Shown here piece by piece: positions 1-6,207 of a stretch of 6,648 nt of DNA. The stretch comes from Actinomycetota bacterium (GTDB taxonomy: Bacteria > Actinomycetota > Thermoleophilia > Gaiellales > Gaiellaceae), in assembly GCA_003162235.1 (NCBI GenBank), contig PMMN01000039.1, forward strand, positions 197 through 6,844, written 5' to 3'. Position 1 is the stretch's first letter, and the number at the start of each line of letters is the position of its first letter. Both the position numbers and the translations under genes were made by a program. Under the pieces are notes generated by a model. It did not search any database and was not told where the DNA came from. It saw nothing but the letters and a program-made list of their open reading frames with translations.

Positions 1-803
1 GCGAACACCGCGCCGACCGGCACCAGAAAGCGCGCCCGGACGAAAAAGCGGCGGTAGGGAACGGCGAGGACGAGCAGGCCGACGCCGAGACCGAGCAGAC
101 CGCTGCGTGAGAGCGTGGCCAGCAAGACCACGAGCAGGAAGCCGAGCAGGCCCGCGAGCGGCCAGCGCAGGCGATGGCCCCGTTCGAGGCGCAGATACAC
201 CGGAACGAGAATCAGAAGCGGCATGATCAGCATCACGCCGAGATGGTTGGGATCGCCCGTGAGCGCATTCGGGCGGTAAACGTTCTGGCCGCCCACGGCG
301 CCGTAGATGTTGATCGAGGCGGCGCCTCCGGTGAGCGGATCGAGCAACCGCTTGTCGAGGTTAAGTCCCGCCTCGGCCGCGCCGAGTTGGACGATGCCGT
401 AGGCCGCGTTCGCCGCCATTCCGGCGACAAAAGCGACCAGGGCTTTCCAGTAAAAGCGCCGTGAGCGGTCGCTCAGATGCACCACCGCGACCGTCAGGAA
501 GAGCAGGTGAATCACCAGCTTCGCCATACCCTTGCTGAACTGCGCGAGCCCCTGCGTTGTCTCGATGTTGAAAAAGCCGGCCAGGAAGCAGACGAGGAAA
601 GCGGCACTGAAGGCGAGCGTCACCAGCGCGGTGCGAGGCGCCTTCAGATTGCGCGAGACCGCGCAGTCGACGCCGAAGCTGATCAGATAGACGCCCGCGA
701 GCAGGTCGGCGAGCGAGACCGAGACGCCGACCTCCCAGTGCAGCTTCTCGAAGGTCGCTGCGAAAAGCGTGATCAGGAGCAACAGGTCGGTTCGCCTGCT
801 CAT
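1..803 (-). CDS. O-antigen ligase / Wzy_C-family polymerase-ligase, C-terminus cut by window edge
   Basis: My own reading of the minus strand gives an uninterrupted frame of 267 codons from an ATG at 803, leaving the window before any stop. The protein is strongly hydrophobic, with several membrane segments (about residues 7-17, 29-48, 58-79, 95-109, 119-131, 187-204, 213-228, 234-248). Two motifs match the O-antigen ligase/polymerase (WaaL/Wzy_C) family: RPNALTGDPNHLGVML at 177-192, in the large periplasmic loop and the following helix, and TLSRSGLLGLGVGL at 230-243. Such proteins polymerise undecaprenyl-linked glycan or transfer it to an acceptor on the outer face of the membrane. The start is supported by GGAGG at 818-822, though the 14-nt spacing is long; an in-frame GTG at 827 has no ribosome binding site. 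It is the last visible gene of the glycan operon, 94 bp after the GT-C-like gene. Ligase versus polymerase cannot be decided from this fragment. The family call rests on motif recognition. Confidence 0.85.
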   Translation of the reverse strand, partial: MSRRTDLLLLITLFAATFEKLHWEVGVSVSLADLLAGVYLISFGVDCAVSRNLKAPRTALVTLAFSAAFLVCFLAGFFNIETTQGLAQFSKGMAKLVIHLLFLTVAVVHLSDRSRRFYWKALVAFVAGMAANAAYGIVQLGAAEAGLNLDKRLLDPLTGGAASINIYGAVGGQNVYRPNALTGDPNHLGVMLIMPLLILVPVYLRLERGHRLRWPLAGLLGFLLVVLLATLSRSGLLGLGVGLLVLAVPYRRFFVRARFLVPVGAVF

Positions 804-817
804 GCGGGTGGATATCG

Positions 818-822
818 CCTCC
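818..822 (-). promoter_or_regulatory. Ribosome binding site of the O-antigen ligase-like gene
   Basis: The minus strand reads GGAGG here, 14 nt before the ATG at 803. The spacing is longer than usual, but this is the only Shine-Dalgarno-like stretch near either candidate start. It lies downstream of the alternative GTG at 827 and therefore argues against that start. Confidence 0.5.
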
Positions 823-897
823 GTCACGGGTTTGATCGTACGCGCTCGAGATCGGTCGTTGACGCGGGTGCGGTCGTGTCGCGGCGCCTCGGCGTGA

Positions 898-2928
898 CTA
901 CGCCGCCGGCGGTATCCGGTAGAGACTGAAGGCGTCGTCCCGGTAGACCGGCTTCAGCTTCATCTTCGCCGCCAACTTGAGACGTTCCGCGCTGGTGAGA
1001 ACGATCCAGCCTGGCTTGTAGCGGACGACAGTGCCGAGATCGCCCGTGGCGAGGAAGGCCCAGACGTTCCGGCGGCGCTCGTAGGGGCGGTTGCGCCCCG
1101 TGTCGGCCACGTTCCCCGGCGGCGCGGTGACCACGTAAACGGGCGCGGCGGCAGCGATCCGGTAGCTGGTCGTCGGATCGGCGAGAACGACGGCTCGGTC
1201 CGGCACCTTTTCCTGAATCGCTTTCGTCAATCCGGGCGTGAGCCCGGGCTTGTCCACGCTCACCGCGGGCGTCCAGTGAAACAGCCCGGCCACCACGATC
1301 GGAAGAACGAAGAGGCCGGCCGCAAAGACCACAGTCGAGCTCTCCCCCTCGCCGTAGTCGGCCTCGGGGCTGAGAAAGAAGCACACGAGCGCGGCGCAGG
1401 ACGCCAGCAGCACCGTCCAGACGAGCCAGCCCGGACCGCCCCCCGAATGCAGGTGGTACCCGAAATCGCCCGGCCAGAAGATCTGCAGCACTATCCCGGC
1501 CGCCAGGGCGAGCGCGAGCGTATAACGGCGCAACAGCCCGGAGAGAATTCCCAACCCGCCCGCAAAGGCAAGTGCGTAGGGATAGAAGACGGCCAGGCGG
1601 CGTGCCTGAGAGATCGAGACCAGATCGGAGAAGGGCATGAACAGCGCCGGTATGAGCGTCAGGCCGAACACGGCCAGAGAGCTCCCGAGCACGAATGCCG
1701 ACCAGCGTTTCTTAGCCGCCATGAAGGCCAGCACCGTCAACACCAGCGCCGCGACGGCGACGGCGCCCGAGCGTGCTAGCACCTCCGGCGCCAATGCGTA
1801 GCGGCCGTTCGCGTAGGTCGCGATCTGGTGGCCGTAGTGCTTGAGCGTCCGGCTCACCTCGTGCGTACTCGGGTCGTAGGAGGCCGAGCTGCCGACGAGC
1901 GGCGTGATCACGGCGATGAAGACGAGCGCCGGCACGAACACCGCGGTGAACGCGCGCACTCCTTCGCCGAAGTCGCTTCTGCTGACGAGAAGGCGCACGA
2001 CGACGTAGGCCGCGAGCGGCACGATCACGTAGATCACGTAGGTCACGTGCACAATCGCCAGCGCCAGCGAGCCAAGTGCCACGAGAACGAGACCGGACGG
2101 CGTCGTGCGATCGAGCTCGAGGAAGAAGAGAGCGATCACCATCGGCACGAGCAAGTGCCGGCCGACCGTCCCGGGGAGCGCCAGCGACGCATAGGCGCCG
2201 CCGGAGCCAGGCGCGACCACCACCAGCGCAACCTGGGCGATCACAGAGACGAGGGCCAGCCGAAAGGAGCGGAAAACCGCCCAGCCGACCTCGTAGGCAA
2301 CGAGCAACGCCGCGGGCGCCAGAGCGCTCGGCTCGTGCAGCACGACGACGCTCGGATCGACTCCGGCGATTTTGGCGATGCCCGCCAGCAACCCGTGCCA
2401 GAGCGGAAAGGCGTATCCGGGATGCAGACTCCCGTCGACGAACTCGTTGACGGTGCCGAGGCTGAGGTTGCCGAGGTCGAGCAGCTTGCGGATGCGCGCG
2501 AGATGGAAGAGCTCGTCGCCGTGGGGAATACCGGCGATGTGCCAGAGCAGAATGCCCAGCGCCGTCCCCGCGAGTAACACCCAGACGCCGCCCCGGACAG
2601 CCACCGGCGCCCGTCGCCGCCAGACGACGACGAGCGCGATCAGCCCGCAGCCGAGGTAGAGCCCGAGCCCGAGCCAGAAGGTGCCCCGCACGAGGAACAT
2701 CACGCCCATACATGCGGCCAGAAGTCCGAGGCTCATCGCTAGGGTCGCCGAGACGCTACGGCGCCCGAGCGCGACCGCGGCGAGAAAACCCGGATAAAGA
2801 AAGATCACGGTCGCCGCCATCAACCTCAGATAGAGCGTGACCGGGCCGACGGGAAGTAGCCGAGCCACGACGAGCGCGAGCAGCGCCGCCGGTAAGCCCA
2901 AGAACTCGACTCTCTTCAGCGTCGCCAC
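898..2928 (-). CDS. Large polytopic membrane protein, probable GT-C-type glycosyltransferase
   Basis: The protein has 676 residues and roughly a dozen membrane helices over the first 550, followed by a soluble C-terminal domain (about 567-676). After about five N-terminal hydrophobic segments comes the conserved-looking stretch HGDELFHLARIRKLLDLGNL (136-155) and then LHPGYAFPLWHGLL (168-181). An acidic pair in an external loop (D138, E139) is the layout of GT-C glycosyltransferases, which take sugar from a polyprenyl-phosphate donor. The C-terminal domain (VVLADPTTSY, then PPGNVADTGRNRPYERRR, ending PVYRDDAFSLYRI) also resembles the extracytoplasmic tails of such proteins. The start is placed at the GTG at 2928, because GGAGGAG stands 8 nt upstream; a longer frame from a GTG at 2964 has no such site. 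It overlaps the end of the GT2 gene by 13 bp. No exact family is recognised, so the glycosyltransferase role is inference; a polymer-modifying or transport membrane protein is the alternative. Confidence 0.8.
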   Translation of the reverse strand: MATLKRVEFLGLPAALLALVVARLLPVGPVTLYLRLMAATVIFLYPGFLAAVALGRRSVSATLAMSLGLLAACMGVMFLVRGTFWLGLGLYLGCGLIALVVVWRRRAPVAVRGGVWVLLAGTALGILLWHIAGIPHGDELFHLARIRKLLDLGNLSLGTVNEFVDGSLHPGYAFPLWHGLLAGIAKIAGVDPSVVVLHEPSALAPAALLVAYEVGWAVFRSFRLALVSVIAQVALVVVAPGSGGAYASLALPGTVGRHLLVPMVIALFFLELDRTTPSGLVLVALGSLALAIVHVTYVIYVIVPLAAYVVVRLLVSRSDFGEGVRAFTAVFVPALVFIAVITPLVGSSASYDPSTHEVSRTLKHYGHQIATYANGRYALAPEVLARSGAVAVAALVLTVLAFMAAKKRWSAFVLGSSLAVFGLTLIPALFMPFSDLVSISQARRLAVFYPYALAFAGGLGILSGLLRRYTLALALAAGIVLQIFWPGDFGYHLHSGGGPGWLVWTVLLASCAALVCFFLSPEADYGEGESSTVVFAAGLFVLPIVVAGLFHWTPAVSVDKPGLTPGLTKAIQEKVPDRAVVLADPTTSYRIAAAAPVYVVTAPPGNVADTGRNRPYERRRNVWAFLATGDLGTVVRYKPGWIVLTSAERLKLAAKMKLKPVYRDDAFSLYRIPPAA

Positions 2929-3854
2929 GCGAGCAACTCCTCCAGCGATCCGGTTCTCAGCCACCGCGCCGCGTCACGGTACATACGCCCGCGTTTTCCA
3001 GGAAAGACGAGACCTCTCAGCGTCAGCGCGGCGGCGAGCAGGCGGCGGGCGGCCCGTGCAGTTCGCGGGCCGCGATGCTTTTCGAAGAAGAGCAGGTGGC
3101 CCTGAACCTGCTCGCGGAAACGGCGCCCTCCGTGCGAGGCGCCGCCGACGTGCACGACCTCGGCCGCCGGCGTGAAGAGAATCTTCCAGCCGGCCTGGCG
3201 GAAGCGCCAGCACCAGTCCACCTCCTCGCTGAAGAGGAAGAAGCGCTCGTCCAGATCGCCGATCTCGGCCACCGCCTGCGGGCGCACGAGCAACGCGGCG
3301 CCCATCAGGAACTCGGCCTCGAGCTCGCGGTCGTGATGGAAGCCGGCGCCGTAGAAGGCGTTCAGCATCCGCGTCCGCGGCCCGAGCTTGCGCAGGAAGA
3401 AATACTCGGTCGCCAGCCGCCAGAGAGTCGGAAAGCCGCGCACCGATCGTTGCAAGGTCCCGTCCTGGTTGCACAGGCGCGGCCCGGCGACCGCCGCCTT
3501 CGGATCGTTCTCGAGCGCCTCGACCAGCTTGGCGATTCCGTCGGCGACGACCCAGGCGTCAGCGTTGAGGAGAAAGAACCACTTCCCGCTCGCCGCGCGC
3601 ATGCCCGCGTTCCAGCCCGCGCCGAGTCCCCGGTTCTGTTGCTCGATCAGGCGCGCCTCCGGGAAACGGTCGCGTACGAGCTCGGGTGTGCCGTCGCTGG
3701 AGCCGTTGTCGACCACGATCAGCTCGCAGCCGCGAACGCTCTCCAGGCAGGGCTCGATCCAGGGCTTCGCGTTGTAGGTGACGACGATGGCCGAGACCTC
3801 GGCAGCGCCGGTCGCGACAGTCTCGACCTTCCGGCGGCTCGGACCGTAATTCAT
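2916..3854 (-). CDS. GT2-family glycosyltransferase (rhamnosyltransferase/RfbF-like)
   Basis: This 312-residue cytosolic protein is a nearly complete, typical family-2 glycosyltransferase of inverting GT-A fold. In order it shows VSAIVVTYNA (20-29, nucleotide-binding strand), LIVVDNGSSDGTPELV (45-60), NRGLGAGWNAGMRAASGKW (74-92), LLNADAW (95-101, with D99 as the metal-binding acidic motif, LNAD where LNPD is commoner), FLMGAALLVRP (182-192), and DLDERFFLFSEEVDWCWR (200-217). D213 in the last motif is the likely catalytic base. This pattern is typical of rhamnosyl- and other deoxysugar transferases of O-antigen and exopolysaccharide loci; the actual sugar cannot be told. There is no obvious membrane segment, although the C-terminus is Arg-rich and may sit at the membrane. 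The ATG at 3854 is preceded by GGGGAGG at 9 nt and overlaps the stop of the upstream flippase-like gene as ATGA. The frame stays open upstream to 4787, but that part is a shadow of the flippase-like gene. Confidence 0.95.
   Translation of the reverse strand: MNYGPSRRKVETVATGAAEVSAIVVTYNAKPWIEPCLESVRGCELIVVDNGSSDGTPELVRDRFPEARLIEQQNRGLGAGWNAGMRAASGKWFFLLNADAWVVADGIAKLVEALENDPKAAVAGPRLCNQDGTLQRSVRGFPTLWRLATEYFFLRKLGPRTRMLNAFYGAGFHHDRELEAEFLMGAALLVRPQAVAEIGDLDERFFLFSEEVDWCWRFRQAGWKILFTPAAEVVHVGGASHGGRRFREQVQGHLLFFEKHRGPRTARAARRLLAAALTLRGLVFPGKRGRMYRDAARWLRTGSLEELLAWRR
2937..2943 (-). promoter_or_regulatory. Strong ribosome binding site that decides the GT-C-like start
   Basis: The minus strand reads GGAGGAG here, 8 nt before the GTG at 2928. 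It lies inside the last codons of the GT2 gene, so translation of the two genes is probably coupled. It favours the GTG at 2928 over the in-frame GTG at 2964. Confidence 0.8.
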
Positions 3855-4852
3855 CCCGACTCGCCTCCCCGCGCCTCGCCCAGCTTCTCCTTTCGTCGCG
3901 CCGCGAACGTTCCGCGCGCGCCTTCCCAGGCGAGAATGGCGGCGCCGGGAAGCGAGAGCAGGACCGTAACCAGAAAGAAGAGGAAGCCGGCCGCGAAGGC
4001 GGGGTTGTGGGCCACTCCGAGCTGCCCGAGGAAGCTGATGAAGAAGGTCTCGCGCACGGCCAGCCCGTTGATGGTGAAAGGCACGAGCTGGACGAGAAGC
4101 AGAAGCGGCCCCATCACGTAGTAGGGACGCGGCCCCAGATCGATGCCCACCGCCTTGCCCGAGCACCAGATGGCGAGAATGCGCACCGCCTGAACGCCGA
4201 TAGTGAGGGCAAAAGCGCCGATTAGAAGCGCTGCGTTGTCGCGGTAGGCATGGATGCCCAGATAGACGTCGCGCGCCGGCCGCTCCAGCCGCAGCCTGCG
4301 TAGTAGCGGCACCGTCTTCACGAGCAGGCGCTGAGCCGAGCGGGCGAAGAGAAGCACCGCCAGCACCCCGGCGCCGACGATCAGCATGCCCTCGATCCAG
4401 AGATAGGCACCTATGTCGTAGCGCCCGAGCGCCAGCGCGAAGCCGATCGCGGCCAGAAGCAGCGTGGCCGCGCCGCCGAGAACGCGCTCGAGCAAGATCG
4501 AGCCCGCCGCCGGTCCGCCTCGCCCGGGATGCCGACGGCTGGTCTCGAAGATGCGCATTGCGTCTCCGCCAAGCGAAGTCGGGAGCACCTGGCCGGCCGT
4601 ATAGGAGGTGAAGTAGGCGCGTACGAGCCAACTCAGCCGATCGTGAATCCCACGTGCGGCCAGCAGTCGCTGCCAGCGCCAGGCCATCAACCAGACGCTT
4701 CCGCCCATGATCGCGATCGCCGCGGCGAAATATCCGAGACGCGTATCGGCGAGAACGTGCAGCGTCCGGCCCAGATCGATCTTCCAAAAGATGTAGGCGA
4801 GGCAGGCTCCGGTGATCAGAGCGGTGGCGGCCAGTCTGTAGCTACGTCTCAT
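3851..4852 (-). CDS. UPF0104/LPG_synthase_TM family flippase-like membrane protein (AglD-like)
   Basis: This 333-residue integral membrane protein has about eight helices (for example 6-22, 40-58, 128-142, 153-170, 208-228, 247-261, 283-302). It carries the family signatures of the membrane domain of lysylphosphatidylglycerol synthases and AglD-type proteins: YTAGQVLPTSLGGDAMR (84-100), LERVLGG (121-127) and PFTINGLAVRE (258-268). Its length matches stand-alone members, which lack the cytosolic lysyltransferase domain of MprF, so it is not an aminoacyl-lipid synthase. Stand-alone members often sit beside glycosyltransferases and are thought to handle lipid-linked sugars, by flipping or by supporting transfer, but their biochemistry is poorly settled. 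The very basic C-terminal tail is probably cytosolic. It starts 22 bp after the ATP-grasp stop, with only a weak GGA near the ATG, and its TGA overlaps the GT2 start, which suggests coupled expression. The family call is strong; the role is inferred. Confidence 0.92.
   Translation of the reverse strand: MRRSYRLAATALITGACLAYIFWKIDLGRTLHVLADTRLGYFAAAIAIMGGSVWLMAWRWQRLLAARGIHDRLSWLVRAYFTSYTAGQVLPTSLGGDAMRIFETSRRHPGRGGPAAGSILLERVLGGAATLLLAAIGFALALGRYDIGAYLWIEGMLIVGAGVLAVLLFARSAQRLLVKTVPLLRRLRLERPARDVYLGIHAYRDNAALLIGAFALTIGVQAVRILAIWCSGKAVGIDLGPRPYYVMGPLLLLVQLVPFTINGLAVRETFFISFLGQLGVAHNPAFAAGFLFFLVTVLLSLPGAAILAWEGARGTFAARRKEKLGEARGGESG
3864..3870 (-). promoter_or_regulatory. Ribosome binding site of the GT2 gene
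   Basis: The minus strand reads GGGGAGG here, 9 nt before the ATG at 3854 and inside the last codons of the upstream flippase-like gene. It fixes the GT2 start within a frame that stays open much further upstream. Confidence 0.8.
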
Positions 4853-4874
4853 GTTCCAATGCGAGCAGGGGAGA

Positions 4875-6122
4875 TTACGAACCGGAGATCTCGGAGCGTG
4901 CGACCTCGAAGCGTAGGAGATCGGCCGCCCGCCTCGCTCGAACGACCGCCTGCTCGCGATCGGATCCCAGCGCCAGAACCGCGCCGATGCGATCGGAGCG
5001 AGAGCGCAGCGGCCTCACGACGAAGCCGGGCTCGCGGTAGATCCTGACCCGCTCGACGCCCTCCAGCGCGGCCGCATCGTCGACCCCGTGCACCGCGACG
5101 AGCTCTCCCGGCGGCGCGATCAGGAAGCGAGTGCAGGCACCGCCCGCGGCGAGTACCGGCTCGAGCTCTCCAGCTTCGATCGGCTCCCCGAGCGCTGCTG
5201 CCAGAGCGAGCCCGTTCAGCTCGATCCCGAGCGCCGCAGCGAGCAGCTCGGCGTCGTGGCCGCCGCCGAGTCGCGCCGCCAGCTCACCCAGGTGCGGCCC
5301 GCTCGGGCCGACGACGATCTGGGTGTAGGTGGGCCCGAGCTCGATCCCGAGCGCCGCCGCCGCGCGGGCGGCGATGTCGACGGCTTGCTCGAGCTCGCTC
5401 TGCTCGAGCGATGAGGGCCAGATGTGCTCGAGCGTGACGCCGAAGGCCGGCGCCGGTGCCCGCTCGCGATCGGTAACGGCAAGGACGTGGAAGCGGCCGT
5501 CGAGCGAGAAGCCGGTCACCGTCAGCTCGCGGCTGGGCTCGAGCCGTTCGATCAGGCAGAGCCCCGAGCGAGAGGCCGCCAGCGCCAGCTCCACCGCCGG
5601 CCCCAGCTCCTCGTGCCCGCGCGCAAGCGCCAGTCCGCGCTGGCCCTGGCGATCGGGTGCCTTGACGACGAGCGGAAAGCCGAGCTCGGCAGCCGCGGCC
5701 TCGGCCTCCTCGCCGCGCGTGGCGACTGCATAGCGAGTATGCGGAAGACCCGCCTCGGCGAAGCGCTCGCGCTGTTTCAGCTTCGAGACGGCGAGCTGGG
5801 CGCTTTCCACCGAAAGAGGATGAGGAAGACCCAGCTTGGAGGAGATCCGCGCCGCGATAGCTACGGGCCAATCGATCCCGGGCGCAACCACTCCGTCCAC
5901 CTCCTCGGCCGAAGCCAGCCGCTCGAGCGCCGGCTCGTCCTCCGCTGAGATCAGCGCCCGCCGATCGGCAAGCGGAAAACCGGGAGCCGCGGGATCGCGA
6001 TCGGCGGCGATCACGTACAACCCTCGCCGGTGCGCGGCTTCGAGCAGCCCCAGCTGGCCAGGCCCGGCGCCGAGGACAAGCAGGCGCTTCGCCCGCGCAT
6101 GAATATTGCTCGCCACGAGCAC
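4875..6122 (-). CDS. ATP-grasp domain protein, carboxylate-amine ligase-like, substrate unknown
   Basis: The protein has up to 415 residues. A Rossmann-like pre-ATP-grasp domain opens it (RLLVLGAGPGQLGLLEAAHRRG at 13-34, then IAADRDP at 38-44). The ATP-grasp core follows: AVSKLKQRERFAEAGLP (111-127), FPLVVKAPDRQGQRGL (149-164, K154 probably contacting ATP), LIERLEPSRELTVTGF (190-205, E192 and E199), and GPTYTQIVVGPSGPHLGELAARLGGGHDAEL (263-293). E280 is a probable metal ligand and R284 a phosphate or substrate contact. The Asn common after the metal Glu (E-x-N) is Ala282, as in many EVAAR-type members. An extra C-terminal domain (about 325-410) resembles the lid domains of L-amino-acid ligase and PurK/CarB-like members. 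The family forms amide or peptide bonds through acyl phosphates. As first gene of the glycan operon it may build or attach a carboxylate/amine group, which is inference only. The GTG at 6122 is the longest start; a GTG at 6116 is equally possible, since neither has a clear ribosome binding site. Confidence 0.9.
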   Translation of the reverse strand: MLVASNIHARAKRLLVLGAGPGQLGLLEAAHRRGLYVIAADRDPAAPGFPLADRRALISAEDEPALERLASAEEVDGVVAPGIDWPVAIAARISSKLGLPHPLSVESAQLAVSKLKQRERFAEAGLPHTRYAVATRGEEAEAAAAELGFPLVVKAPDRQGQRGLALARGHEELGPAVELALAASRSGLCLIERLEPSRELTVTGFSLDGRFHVLAVTDRERAPAPAFGVTLEHIWPSSLEQSELEQAVDIAARAAAALGIELGPTYTQIVVGPSGPHLGELAARLGGGHDAELLAAALGIELNGLALAAALGEPIEAGELEPVLAAGGACTRFLIAPPGELVAVHGVDDAAALEGVERVRIYREPGFVVRPLRSRSDRIGAVLALGSDREQAVVRARRAADLLRFEVARSEISGS

Positions 6123-6207
6123 TCATTCTCACGGGCGGGGGCGACGACGCGGTACCGCGAATTAGGAATGACTGGTATTCGGCGGATTTGGAGACGAGAA
6201 TGGCGAC
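6123..6207. promoter_or_regulatory. Divergent intergenic region, presumed promoters of the operon and the IF-2B-like gene
   Basis: The 85 bp between two diverging genes should hold the promoters of both. It is more AT-rich in its middle (about 6159-6190) than the surrounding coding DNA. No pair of -35 and -10 boxes close to the standard consensus could be recognised on either strand. It contains a perfect 12-bp palindrome at 6148-6159 and a loose GAAT/ATTC inverted repeat at 6166-6180. The promoter role is inferred from gene arrangement only. Confidence 0.5.
6148..6159. repeat. Perfect 12-bp palindrome CGCGGTACCGCG in the divergent promoter region
   Basis: The sequence equals its own reverse complement over 12 bases. 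It lies 25 bp upstream of the ATP-grasp GTG at 6122. Its place in a divergent intergenic region would suit a repressor or activator site. A palindrome of this size made of G and C steps can also arise by chance in GC-rich DNA, so the operator role is tentative. Confidence 0.35.

Noticed and set aside
804..897. Possible rho-independent terminator between the GT-C-like and ligase genes
   Set aside because: The only clear hairpin (890-905) has a short stem and no U-run follows it on the minus-strand RNA.
1828..2577. Plus-strand open frame of 249 codons with an Arg/Glu/His-rich product
   Set aside because: It is antisense to the GT-C-like gene. The charged, low-complexity composition is the mirror of a hydrophobic membrane protein read on the other strand.
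3075..4121. Plus-strand open frame of 348 codons opposite the GT2 and flippase-like genes
   Set aside because: It lies wholly antisense to two well-supported genes, has the Glu/Arg/Ala/His-rich make-up of high-GC shadow frames and shows no recognisable domain.
3855..4787. Upstream extension of the GT2 frame giving a 623-residue product
   Set aside because: The extension is an out-of-frame reading of the flippase-like gene, is Arg-rich and lacks domains. The real start at 3854 has a strong ribosome binding site and directly precedes the GT2 fold.
5218..5357. Exact 20-bp direct repeat (5218-5237 and 5338-5357) 120 bp apart inside the ATP-grasp gene
   Set aside because: Both copies encode the same short peptide (AALGIEL) in Ala-rich stretches with the same preferred codons. 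It is most likely a coincidence of codon bias, not a mobile or regulatory repeat.
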